From positions 1 through 14,877 of the forward strand of contig SBAT01000373.1 in NCBI GenBank assembly GCA_005240105.1: DNA of 14,877 nucleotides, read 5' to 3'. The position numbers were made by a program, and so were the translations under genes. Numbering within the stretch: the first letter of the stretch is position 1; the number at the start of each line of letters is the position of its first letter. The notes beneath the pieces were generated by a model. It worked only from the letters and a program-made list of their open reading frames with translations, had not been told where the DNA came from and made no database searches. Shown here piece by piece: positions 7,620-13,985 of the stretch. Source of the DNA: Chloroflexota bacterium (GTDB taxonomy: Bacteria; Cyanobacteriota; Vampirovibrionia; Obscuribacterales; Obscuribacteraceae).

Positions 7620-8819
7620 TCATTTTCGGGCGCCCAATGAGATTTGTTGGTTGTTTCTTAAGTCAAATGTTTTTTTAACGAAAGCAAGATACTGTGCGTC
7701 CTTGTTTATTTCATTACCGAGGACACGCCAAAACTTAATTGCACCATTAGCATTGAGGTGCACATTGTCTAGGAAATCGCTTGCCGAGAAGCGCACATCC
7801 TCCATTAGGTTAATCAGTTTTACTCCATGACTGTTGCATGTGCTGCTCAACCTTGCCTTATATGCGGACGAGACAGCTTGAGCCAACTGCCGTCGATTTA
7901 ACTCGCCCAGCGGCATGCTTACTACAAGACAGGGGATATCGTTGTCGTGGCAAAGTTGTAGGGCTTTAGCAAGGTAATCAAACTCTTCATTTGATTTGTT
8001 TTTACCCAATTGTTCATACCAATCGTCATATTGCTTGGCAGTAGCTTCGGTATGCTCAGCCGGAAATGCCAGATTGGGCTCGAATGGCTTGTCCGTGAAA
8101 GATACTGATATGGGCATTGTTGTAGGCAGTGGGACATCTGCTTTGTGAGTGGAGGCAAACAAAGTGGGTGCTCTGTCTAAAGCAGAACAAGAAAAGACTT
8201 GGAAGATGGTTTTGTAGTCTGACTTCAACCGATAGAAATTCCAGTTTTGCACAAGAGCTAAGTCTACTGCCGACGGCAAATCGGCAATGTGTTTTATATC
8301 CTTAAAACGCCAATTGAAGTAACAGGCCACAGCAGAATTTTTGCTAACAGACTGCCCGTCAACAAAATCGCGCGGTGCCACCGTAAATACTATGAGTGAC
8401 GGTCTTTTGCCGGCAGCTAAAGATTTTTGGACAAGCAAATACGAGTCATAAAATAGTCCTCCGCCGATGGGCACAGCAAGACTCTTAGCCGGCAAACTGC
8501 ATTTGGCTCTCAACTCAGAGTCCAGGGTTTCGGCTCTCAGATACCTGTGAAGCGTATATTGCGTGAAATGAAGATTCTTCTTTTTTGCATCAGCGCAAGC
8601 AGCCGCCTCTTCCAAAAGCGAAGTCCCTAGCAAAAGTACATTTGATTGATCCGTGGGCGAACAAAGAACACTCACCTTGTCGCCTATGGCGTCTTCATCA
8701 GCGAAGAGTAAGCCTGGAATATGGACAAATCTGAGTGGCCTGACCGTCACAAGAAACAAGTCAGTTAGAACAAGGGCAAGAACTATCCAGAGTAATGTAC
8801 TGCTTTTGAACTTTTGCAC
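7620..8819 (-). CDS. Membrane-anchored SGNH-hydrolase-like protein (paralogue 1), putative glycan O-acyl enzyme
   Basis: A 399-residue protein with one N-terminal hydrophobic segment (about residues 8-25, LLWIVLALVLTDLFLV) after a short basic start, so probably anchored in the inner membrane with its body outside the cytoplasm. The body looks like an SGNH/GDSL-type fold: LLLGTS with Ser67 as block I nucleophile, a PIGGG turn, TVAPRDFVD, SMPLGE, and the C-terminal block V DNVHLNANG with Asp351 and His354. Such proteins include deacetylases and the AlgX/AlgJ- and PatB-like O-acetyltransferases. The GTG start at 8819 has only AAAGGG at a loose 12-base distance. It stands upstream of legB on the same strand and shares its layout with two proteins further along (11917-13110 and 13986 onward), but is much more diverged. 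The substrate is unknown; acylation or deacylation of the locus glycan is inference. Confidence 0.65.
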   Translation of the reverse strand: MQKFKSSTLLWIVLALVLTDLFLVTVRPLRFVHIPGLLFADEDAIGDKVSVLCSPTDQSNVLLLGTSLLEEAAACADAKKKNLHFTQYTLHRYLRAETLDSELRAKCSLPAKSLAVPIGGGLFYDSYLLVQKSLAAGKRPSLIVFTVAPRDFVDGQSVSKNSAVACYFNWRFKDIKHIADLPSAVDLALVQNWNFYRLKSDYKTIFQVFSCSALDRAPTLFASTHKADVPLPTTMPISVSFTDKPFEPNLAFPAEHTEATAKQYDDWYEQLGKNKSNEEFDYLAKALQLCHDNDIPCLVVSMPLGELNRRQLAQAVSSAYKARLSSTCNSHGVKLINLMEDVRFSASDFLDNVHLNANGAIKFWRVLGNEINKDAQYLAFVKKTFDLRNNQQISLGARK

Positions 8820-8951
8820 TGCCGGTTCTGGCCCTTTACAAGATTACAAGATGATAACAGGCGCCGATTCAGCCCTGCATGAGAGTGCTGCAATTATTTA
8901 GTTATATAAGCAGGTTAAATTCATGCACTTTAGAAGCTAATACTTCTCTGA

Positions 8952-8965
8952 TAAACTGCAGTTTA
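8952..8965. repeat. Perfect 14-bp palindrome in the divergent promoter region
   Basis: TAAACTGCAGTTTA is a perfect palindrome with no loop. It lies in the 222-bp gap between the divergent SGNH gene (8819, -) and capsule-type glycosyltransferase gene (9042, +). A smaller AGAAG/CTTCT inverted pair (8932-8947) is just beside it. A homodimeric regulator operator is the simplest reading; no regulator gene is adjacent. Confidence 0.5.
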
Positions 8966-8975
8966 GTTCTGGAAT

Positions 8976-9006
8976 CCCCCTCGGTGACCCCCTTCGTCCC
9001 CCTCCC
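8976..9006 (-). promoter_or_regulatory. G-quadruplex-type motif (four G runs on the minus strand)
   Basis: On the plus strand there are C runs at 8976-8980, 8988-8992, 8998-9002 and 9004-9006. Read on the minus strand, these are G runs of 3, 5, 5 and 5 with loops of 1, 5 and 7 bases, meeting the standard G3+N1-7 rule. Three of the runs sit in repeats of CCCCCT starting at 8976, 8988 and 8998. The motif lies 36 bp before the glycosyltransferase start codon, with the G-rich strand as template for that gene. Confidence 0.6.
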
Positions 9007-9030
9007 TAGTGCCTGAGCAACCAGCCGGCA

Positions 9031-9035
9031 GAAGG
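9031..9035 (+). promoter_or_regulatory. Ribosome-binding site fixing the start at 9042
   Basis: GAAGG is six bases upstream of ATG 9042. A GTG at 9009 in the same frame would add eleven residues but lacks a comparable site and would run through the edge of the C-rich tract, so 9042 is preferred. Confidence 0.7.
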
Positions 9036-9041
9036 TTTAGT

Positions 9042-10808
9042 ATGTCGTTTGCCAGAACGCTTAAGAGCGTGTTATCTAAATTAATCTCGCCGGAGTCGGC
9101 GCCAGAGCGTCCATTAGAGCAGGCTAGTTCTCCTCGTGAATTAAGTGGCGAATGGCTGACTGATGGCTACAGCTGGATTCCGGACTGGCAGAAAATATTG
9201 GGTGATGATTGGCCGTTGTTTTGCGACAGAGTCCAGAGAGCCAAGGGCGGGCCAAAGGTACTGATTGCCACCATGGTTGGCGGCAACTCGCTGCTCACTC
9301 CTATGGAGACACTTTTTGCCGTTGCCTTAACGCTGAGGGGCGCTGAGGTACATTTTGTCTTGTGTGACAAAAAGCTACCAGCTTGCCAAAATTGTTTTGC
9401 CACTGACACAGCAAAGCAAGAATCATTTGTCAAAAACGGCCCTGACGCTTGCGATTGGTGTTTTGACGTTGGCTCACGGTCCTTGAGCCAATTGGGTCTA
9501 ACGGTACACTCGCTTGGTTCGTTAATAAGAGATGAAGATTGGCCGCGCGCACAGTCCATTGTTGAGAATTTGACCATCGAGGAAATACTTAGTTTTCAAC
9601 TCGATGGCGTGGATCATACGGAAACAGTGAAGGCAGCCGTCTTGAGATATTTCGGCAGGAGTGACTTGGAGAATGAACCGCTGTCATTGCCCGTAGCTAA
9701 GCGTTATCTCCTTTCTTCACTTATCACCACTTGGGCTCTTCAACGATTGTATGAGCAAGAGCAGTTTGAGCACATCGTTTCCAACCAAGGCATTTACGTA
9801 CCGCAAGGTGGCGTGGTGGCAGTGGCGAAGAATCAAAATAGACATGTGGTTGCGTGGGATGTTGGTTATCGCACCAACTGTTTCAATGTTTGCCATTCGG
9901 AAACTCATATCCACTCATATATGAACGAACCGACAGAATGCTGGGAAAGTCTTCCCTGGAACGATCGCATGGAAGAGCGCATTTCCAAGTATTTGAGCGG
10001 CCGATGGTCGGGAAGATTCGACTGGTTAAAGGTAATTACGCAAGGGGAAAACACAGAACCTGCCGACATTGCTAAAGAAATTGGTTTAGACCTGTCGAAA
10101 CCCGTTGTAGGTCTTTTGACCAATGTGCTATGGGACGGGCAACTTTGTTATCCATCCAATGCCTTCGAGAGCCAAATAGACTGGATTAAGTACACAATCC
10201 GCTATTTTGAAGGCAGAGAAGATATTCAGCTATTGATCCGCATCCACCCCTCAGAGCACGACTCGTGGATCAAATCACGCCAATCTGTAAGTGATGAAAT
10301 AAAGAAGCATTTTCCCCGCTTGCCGAAAAATGTTTTTGTCATTCTAGCAACCAGCACTATCAACACTTACAAGGCTATGCTAAATTGCAACGCCGTTTTG
10401 ATATACGGCACCACTGCTGGATTGGAAATGGTATGCATGGGACTGCCGGTAATAGCGGCCGGCGAAGCTTGGATCAGATCAAAAGGTCTGTGCGCGGCTG
10501 TCTCTACTCCCCAAGAATATAAAACTGTTCTGGATGATTTGCCGTTTAAAATGAAAGTTGCCGATGATGTACGAAAGCGGGCACTTAAGTATGCCTACCA
10601 CTTTTATCTGCGACAAATGATTCCCTTGGGTATCATTGAAACGCAGCCGTTCAGGAATGCACTTTATAAAATTCCGGAACAACCACTTAAAAGTTTTGAT
10701 GTTGGCTCTGACTTAGGGTTGGATGTAATCTGTGACGGTATTTTGAGCAAGTTGCCGTTCGTTTATCCAATGGAAACGTTAGATACAGAAACCAGCCTAC
10801 TTGTTTAA
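9042..10808 (+). CDS. Capsule-synthesis-type (KpsC/KpsS-like) GT-B glycosyltransferase
   Basis: A 588-residue cytoplasmic protein without signal peptide or membrane segment. The C-terminal half looks like capsule polysaccharide biosynthesis and Kdo-transferase-like GT-B proteins. It has LLTNVLWDG (358-366) opening the second Rossmann domain, LLIRIHPSE (397-405), VLIYGTTAGLEMVCMGLPV (452-470) and GEAWIRSKG (474-482), the pattern in which a histidine, threonines and glutamate contact a nucleotide-sugar donor. The N-terminal part (about 70-150) begins with KVLIATMVGGNSLLTPMETLFA and holds two CxxC pairs, Cys115/118 and Cys137/140, plus Cys108; metal binding is possible. It begins after a good ribosome-binding site and its 3' end overlaps the convergent GT2 gene by 12 bp. 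Families of this kind often use CMP-activated ulosonic acids, so it is my best candidate for transferring the CMP-legionaminic-type sugar made next door. That link is inference. Confidence 0.7.
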   Translation: MSFARTLKSVLSKLISPESAPERPLEQASSPRELSGEWLTDGYSWIPDWQKILGDDWPLFCDRVQRAKGGPKVLIATMVGGNSLLTPMETLFAVALTLRGAEVHFVLCDKKLPACQNCFATDTAKQESFVKNGPDACDWCFDVGSRSLSQLGLTVHSLGSLIRDEDWPRAQSIVENLTIEEILSFQLDGVDHTETVKAAVLRYFGRSDLENEPLSLPVAKRYLLSSLITTWALQRLYEQEQFEHIVSNQGIYVPQGGVVAVAKNQNRHVVAWDVGYRTNCFNVCHSETHIHSYMNEPTECWESLPWNDRMEERISKYLSGRWSGRFDWLKVITQGENTEPADIAKEIGLDLSKPVVGLLTNVLWDGQLCYPSNAFESQIDWIKYTIRYFEGREDIQLLIRIHPSEHDSWIKSRQSVSDEIKKHFPRLPKNVFVILATSTINTYKAMLNCNAVLIYGTTAGLEMVCMGLPVIAAGEAWIRSKGLCAAVSTPQEYKTVLDDLPFKMKVADDVRKRALKYAYHFYLRQMIPLGIIETQPFRNALYKIPEQPLKSFDVGSDLGLDVICDGILSKLPFVYPMETLDTETSLLV

Positions 10809-11684
10809 ATTGCCGGTAAACTGAGTTAGCTTGCCTAGTTGATGACGGATGCTTCTCTTTTGTAATTGAGCAACTGTTTCATCATAGCGACGAAGGAGAT
10901 CCTTGTAGCCTTCGTCTAACTGTCGGTAACCGGTTTCTAACTTCGCATATTCCGCTTTTAGTTCGTAGTACTTATGCTCACCGGCTGCCAGTACGGCAGT
11001 TAGATTGTCAAAGTATAGTTGTTTATTGGCCTCGGCAAGAACGACAACTTCAGTGAACTTACCTAATTCAGAGAGACTATTTGCATGCTTCCGGTAATGG
11101 TACAGAAGCTTTTCTATTCGACGTAATTTGCCGTCCTTGCTCAGTACGCGCAACCAGAAGTCGCAATCCGGAACATAGCGAATTCTGGTGTTAAAGCCGC
11201 CGACTAGATCAAATATGTGCCTGCGGAACAGGGTGGTACTGGGAATGGGCAGTCCAGCCATGAGATTAGTCATAGTCGCTTCAGGAATCCAGGTGAGGTT
11301 AAGGTCGCCAAAGATTTGCACTTGTGTGTAAACGGCATCAACTTGCGAATCACTGGATAGTACTTGTGCGGTTTCTTCGATAAAGGTTGGTGCAATGCGG
11401 TCGTCACAATCTAAAGGAACGATGAACTCGCCATTAGCTTGGGCAAAAGCAGTGTTGCGAGCAGCTGCTAGTCCCTTGTTAATTCCATGGTCGATGAATG
11501 TTATTTTTGAACAATCGAGATTGCTCAAAATTTCTTGAGGCGTCGGAGTATGGGAACCGTCATTGACAATGACTAGCTCAAAATTCTTATATGTCTGTGC
11601 CAGAACACTAGTGACTGATTCGGCAATATGCGTATGCCCGTTGTAGAACGGCATGATCACCGAGACTAGAGGTTGATTGACCAC
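10797..11684 (-). CDS. GT2 family glycosyltransferase with C-terminal coiled coil
   Basis: A 295-residue protein with a GT-A fold. The N-terminus is VSVIMPFYNG (7-16), followed by ELVIVNDGS (36-44), the KGLAAARNTAF segment (70-80), the metal-binding DCDD (92-95), a conserved GGFNTRIRYVPDCDFWLRV stretch (162-180) that supplies the acceptor-side acidic residues, and YHYRKH (195-200). It would add a sugar from a nucleotide donor to a growing glycan at the inner face of the membrane. Residues about 237-280 (YYELKAEYAKLETGYRQL and onward) are charged and heptad-like with repeated Tyr/Leu, suggesting a coiled coil for oligomerisation or partner binding. The start is GTG 11684, supported by AAGGTG at 11696-11691, six bases upstream. 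The donor and acceptor cannot be told from sequence. Confidence 0.88.
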   Translation of the reverse strand: MVNQPLVSVIMPFYNGHTHIAESVTSVLAQTYKNFELVIVNDGSHTPTPQEILSNLDCSKITFIDHGINKGLAAARNTAFAQANGEFIVPLDCDDRIAPTFIEETAQVLSSDSQVDAVYTQVQIFGDLNLTWIPEATMTNLMAGLPIPSTTLFRRHIFDLVGGFNTRIRYVPDCDFWLRVLSKDGKLRRIEKLLYHYRKHANSLSELGKFTEVVVLAEANKQLYFDNLTAVLAAGEHKYYELKAEYAKLETGYRQLDEGYKDLLRRYDETVAQLQKRSIRHQLGKLTQFTGNLNK

Positions 11685-11732
11685 AAGCTACACCTTTTGG
11701 GAAATCCTAATCAATCTAAGTAAAGTAGCTTA

Positions 11733-11770
11733 GCAGAATATACTCTATGTTAGCGCAGAGTATATTCTGC
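11733..11770. repeat. Long inverted repeat, 14-bp perfect arms and 10-base loop
   Basis: GCAGAATATACTCT (11733-11746) is exactly complementary to 11757-11770. It lies 49 bp upstream of the GT2 start and about 150 bp past the end of the SGNH gene (11917, -). There is no T tract after it on either strand, so it is not a standard intrinsic terminator. An operator, an mRNA leader hairpin or a mobile-element remnant are open options. The rest of the 232-bp gap (11685-11916) shows no gene. Confidence 0.65.
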
Positions 11771-11916
11771 ATAAACAAGAAGTTAGTTTGAGGACTCCGG
11801 GTGCTGCCGGACGCAAGCTGAATTGTTGCTCATCTTTCTGGGCTGTGGTCAAAACTCTTCTTCCATTTTTAGGAATAGCGGTCTCGCTGTTCTTCCGAAT
11901 GTGCAAAGTTTCTAAT

Positions 11917-13110
11917 TTAATAGAATTGTTTCAGTGAGCCGGATAGAGCTAGCTTCTCAACGAGTCTTTCCTGAAACTTCTTTCCACCCTGAGCATTCAG
12001 GTGTATGGAGTCGCGATAGTCTTGTGCTTGAAAAATATTGCCATCGTCCAACTCTATGAAGTCACACCCGCGAGACTTTGTTAATGCTGACAGCTCATTC
12101 GTGTATTGTTGATATATCGCCGTGTTTATCAAGGCTTTGTTATTGGGACTAATTGGCATGTTTACGATAACCAGTTTTATGTTTGCCGCAACGCATAATT
12201 CGGACAGTTTTTTTAGCTGTTCTTTTTGTAGGGCAAACTGTTTGAAATTGGGAGGATTGTAGCGTGTGGCATAATTCGCTATGTCGTGATCGAAGAGTGG
12301 ATCGCCACAATATAATTTGGTAATGCTTGAGGCGTTAACGGCGGCATATAGGGTGGGTTCGCGATTGAGCAACTGGCAGCAAGTAGCAACTAACCAATCC
12401 TTTACGTTAGTCTTTGTCTTATAAAATCGCCAAACTGACGAGATATAGAAATTTGTCAGCGTGTTAAGGGACGGATGTTCACCTAATCTATTCAAATCCC
12501 TAAGCCATAAACCACCCCAAGATGAATCAGCAATTAAATGTGGTGTAGCGATATCGTGTGTCCCAGAGCGATGATCTAGTGCTCCACCGAGACTGCCGCT
12601 ACCGAGTGGTACCAAATTGTCAATCATGTCCCGGGGGGACATTTCATAAATTAGCAACCGTGGATGTTTTCCGCATTGAAGAAGCGTCGAAGCTATTACA
12701 TTGGCATCTGCAGCCATTCCGCCAGGAAAACCAAAATTAGCTACTTGGGGCTCTTTTGCCAGGTTGTGTCCCAAGAGGTGTTGGAAATACATTGACTTTA
12801 GGTAGGCATTTGAATCAGGACTAGATGTTGTATCTTGCTTCAATACATAAGTAGCATCGCAAAAATAGCTGGCTGCAAAGGCAAGCGATGAGCCAAGCAG
12901 GACGATATCTGGCTTGCTGTTGCTGATAAAAAATTCTTTCATAGCCGATAATCTTGGTCCATCGTCTAAGACTGGTCTTTCAGCTCGTGAGAATAACCAT
13001 AGTCCCATATCAATGCCAACTAGCATGACTAAGCACCACGCTAATGTGCAATGCAGCGATGTTCTCATTCCGGATTTTAGCCGATTGATGGTTACGAACG
13101 GTTCGAGCAT
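11917..13110 (-). CDS. Membrane-anchored SGNH-hydrolase-like protein (paralogue 2), putative glycan O-acyl enzyme
   Basis: A 397-residue protein with one hydrophobic helix near the N-terminus (about 20-40, HCTLAWCLVMLVGIDMGLWLF), then an extracytoplasmic SGNH-like body. LLGSS holds the candidate nucleophile (Ser75), NFGFPGGMAADA (125-136) the block II glycine region, EMSPRDMIDN a conserved acidic segment, NMPIS a strand end, and DSIHLNAQGG the block V Asp367/His370. I chose ATG 13110; an in-frame TTG at 13125 and ATG at 13068 are also possible and none has a clear ribosome-binding site. It is about two-thirds identical by eye to the protein encoded from 13986 onward, so the two arose by duplication, whereas the copy at 7620-8819 keeps only the layout. 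Likely role: adding or removing O-acyl groups on the exported glycan. This is inferred from fold and locus; the substrate is unknown. Confidence 0.68.
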   Translation of the reverse strand: MLEPFVTINRLKSGMRTSLHCTLAWCLVMLVGIDMGLWLFSRAERPVLDDGPRLSAMKEFFISNSKPDIVLLGSSLAFAASYFCDATYVLKQDTTSSPDSNAYLKSMYFQHLLGHNLAKEPQVANFGFPGGMAADANVIASTLLQCGKHPRLLIYEMSPRDMIDNLVPLGSGSLGGALDHRSGTHDIATPHLIADSSWGGLWLRDLNRLGEHPSLNTLTNFYISSVWRFYKTKTNVKDWLVATCCQLLNREPTLYAAVNASSITKLYCGDPLFDHDIANYATRYNPPNFKQFALQKEQLKKLSELCVAANIKLVIVNMPISPNNKALINTAIYQQYTNELSALTKSRGCDFIELDDGNIFQAQDYRDSIHLNAQGGKKFQERLVEKLALSGSLKQFY

Positions 13111-13199
13111 AATGACTAAACTCAAGAATTCTAGATGCGGTGAATTTACTTAGTCGGAGACTGATGGCATATCCATAGGATATTGCTTACTTGGCGTAT

Positions 13200-13228
13200 T
13201 CTATATCTTTTTTAATCTAATTGAACAA
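13200..13228 (-). promoter_or_regulatory. Candidate promoter for SGNH paralogue 2
   Basis: On the minus strand, TTGTTC (13228-13223) and TATAGA (13205-13200) are 17 bp apart, giving a leader of about 80 bases before ATG 13110. The -35 match is poor beyond TTG. The -35 box lies inside one arm of the 13217-13259 inverted repeat, which would suit regulation by a protein binding that repeat. Confidence 0.3.
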
Positions 13229-13259
13229 AAAAAGCCGGGTGATTTGTTTGTTCAATTAG
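13217..13259. repeat. Inverted repeat, 13-bp perfect arms and 17-base loop
   Basis: CTAATTGAACAAA (13217-13229) is exactly complementary to 13247-13259. It sits in the 208-bp gap between the SGNH gene start (13110) and the end of the IstA-like gene (13319), both on the minus strand. A T-rich tract precedes it on the plus strand but none follows it on either strand, so termination is not well supported. It may be an operator over the promoter at 13200-13228 or the end of a decayed element. A smaller ATATCC/GGATAT pair lies at 13169-13183. Confidence 0.6.
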
Positions 13260-13318
13260 GATCCATGAAGTCAAGCGGTGGCTGCGACGAGCTCAGGTCG
13301 AAGAGTCGGTGATAGTAG

Positions 13319-13768
13319 TCACTTATTTGAATCCTCGCCGTTTTGGTTTTCCTTCAGTTCTAGTATCAATGTTCTGATTGTTCTTTCGGAACCTCGATAG
13401 CCGTGCTTCTCAACGAGTAGAGTGAAAATCCACTGCGCCGTGATTTGGGAATTGTCAGTGTTTGCTGAGTGGTATGCCCAAATTTGTTTGACGGTGTCTC
13501 GCCATTGATCTCGAACCGGTTGTGGTCGTCGATTTAGTTTTCCATTTCCGTTTACGTATTTGCGAATTGTGTTTCGCGCAATTTGGAATTCTTTTGCTAT
13601 ACATCGAAAGCTTTTGTTTTCTTTGATGGCTAACTCTTTTAGAAGTTCCCAGTCGGCTTCGTGGTAGGGGACGGCGGAATAGCGGTCTCGCCATTCCGCT
13701 AGAGTTTGGGGTTCTGTGGAGTTGTCGTTGGGTGTCGTTAGTGTTGTAATTGTTCCTTCGTCATACAT
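13319..13768 (-). CDS. Small IstA-like double helix-turn-helix protein lacking a transposase catalytic domain
   Basis: A 149-residue protein from ATG 13768. After a polar N-terminal tail, DWELLKELAIKENKSFRCIA and the following RNTIRKYV form a first helix-turn-helix. ITAQWIFTLLVEKHGYRGSERTIRTLI forms a second. Both closely follow the DNA-binding N-terminus of IS21-family IstA transposases, where the second region reads ITAxxLxxxLxxxGYxGSxxTVRR. The DDE catalytic domain of IstA is absent, the reading frame stops cleanly after a polar tail, and no istB follows. It is either a decayed insertion sequence or a domesticated DNA-binding protein. An open frame continues upstream to 13951, but those residues cross two palindromes and look non-coding. 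Only a loose GAGG (13780-13783) precedes the start. It lies between two duplicated SGNH genes on the same strand. Confidence 0.55.
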   Translation of the reverse strand: MYDEGTITTLTTPNDNSTEPQTLAEWRDRYSAVPYHEADWELLKELAIKENKSFRCIAKEFQIARNTIRKYVNGNGKLNRRPQPVRDQWRDTVKQIWAYHSANTDNSQITAQWIFTLLVEKHGYRGSERTIRTLILELKENQNGEDSNK

Positions 13769-13886
13769 GGTAGTCGCTGCCTCAGATTGAATTGCTTTCC
13801 TCTGAGATCGACTATATGTATGCAGTGTGTAGGTTTTATGGAAAGAAAATTGAATGTGGTTAAGGTGGTGGCGTATATGATGGCAG

Positions 13887-13914
13887 CATTTTCCAACACG
13901 CCTGTTGGAAAATG
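13887..13914. repeat. Palindrome A: 12-bp arms around a 4-base loop
   Basis: CATTTTCCAACA (13887-13898) and its exact complement (13903-13914) flank CGCC. It shares its core TTTCCAACA-N4-TGTTGGAAA with the palindrome at 13942-13963 and lies about 120 bp upstream of the IstA-like start codon. Confidence 0.65.
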
Positions 13915-13941
13915 ACAAAACGGCGATTTCTAACACCACTA

Positions 13942-13963
13942 TTTCCAACAACTGTGTTGGAAA
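13942..13963. repeat. Palindrome B: 9-bp arms around a 4-base loop
   Basis: TTTCCAACA (13942-13950) and TGTTGGAAA (13955-13963) flank ACTG. Its arm core is identical to that of the palindrome at 13887-13914, with starts about 54 bp apart, and a degenerate half-site TTTCTAACA (13927-13935) lies between them. There is no T tract, so a terminator for the upstream SGNH gene (stop at 13986) is unlikely. Twin operators or REP-like elements fit better. Confidence 0.65.
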
Positions 13964-13985
13964 AGATGCGGATGCTGCGTGTGTG

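Noticed and set aside
8976..9006. Simple phase-variable C tract
   Set aside because: The runs are only five C long and interrupted, too short for typical slipped-strand variation; the G-quadruplex reading explains the pattern better.
9167..9577. A 136-codon open frame on the minus strand inside the capsule-type glycosyltransferase gene
   Set aside because: The sense frame has clear family motifs and a good ribosome-binding site, while the antisense protein has neither.
11733..11770. Intrinsic terminator for the SGNH gene ending at 11917
   Set aside because: The stem is long enough, but no T tract follows on the minus strand and the stem is AT-rich, so I kept it as an unexplained inverted repeat.
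13223..13246. Terminator formed by the GCCGGG and T/A tracts near the inverted repeat
   Set aside because: The GC-rich part has no complementary partner, and the T tract lies inside the loop or before the stem rather than after it.
13769..13951. Extension of the IstA-like protein by 61 residues at its N-terminus
   Set aside because: The extension crosses both palindromes, begins at a TTG inside one of them, and its residues (Cys/His-rich, no pattern) look like translated regulatory DNA.
13887..13963. CRISPR array
   Set aside because: Only two palindromic units with unequal arms are present, with no further repeats and no cas genes.
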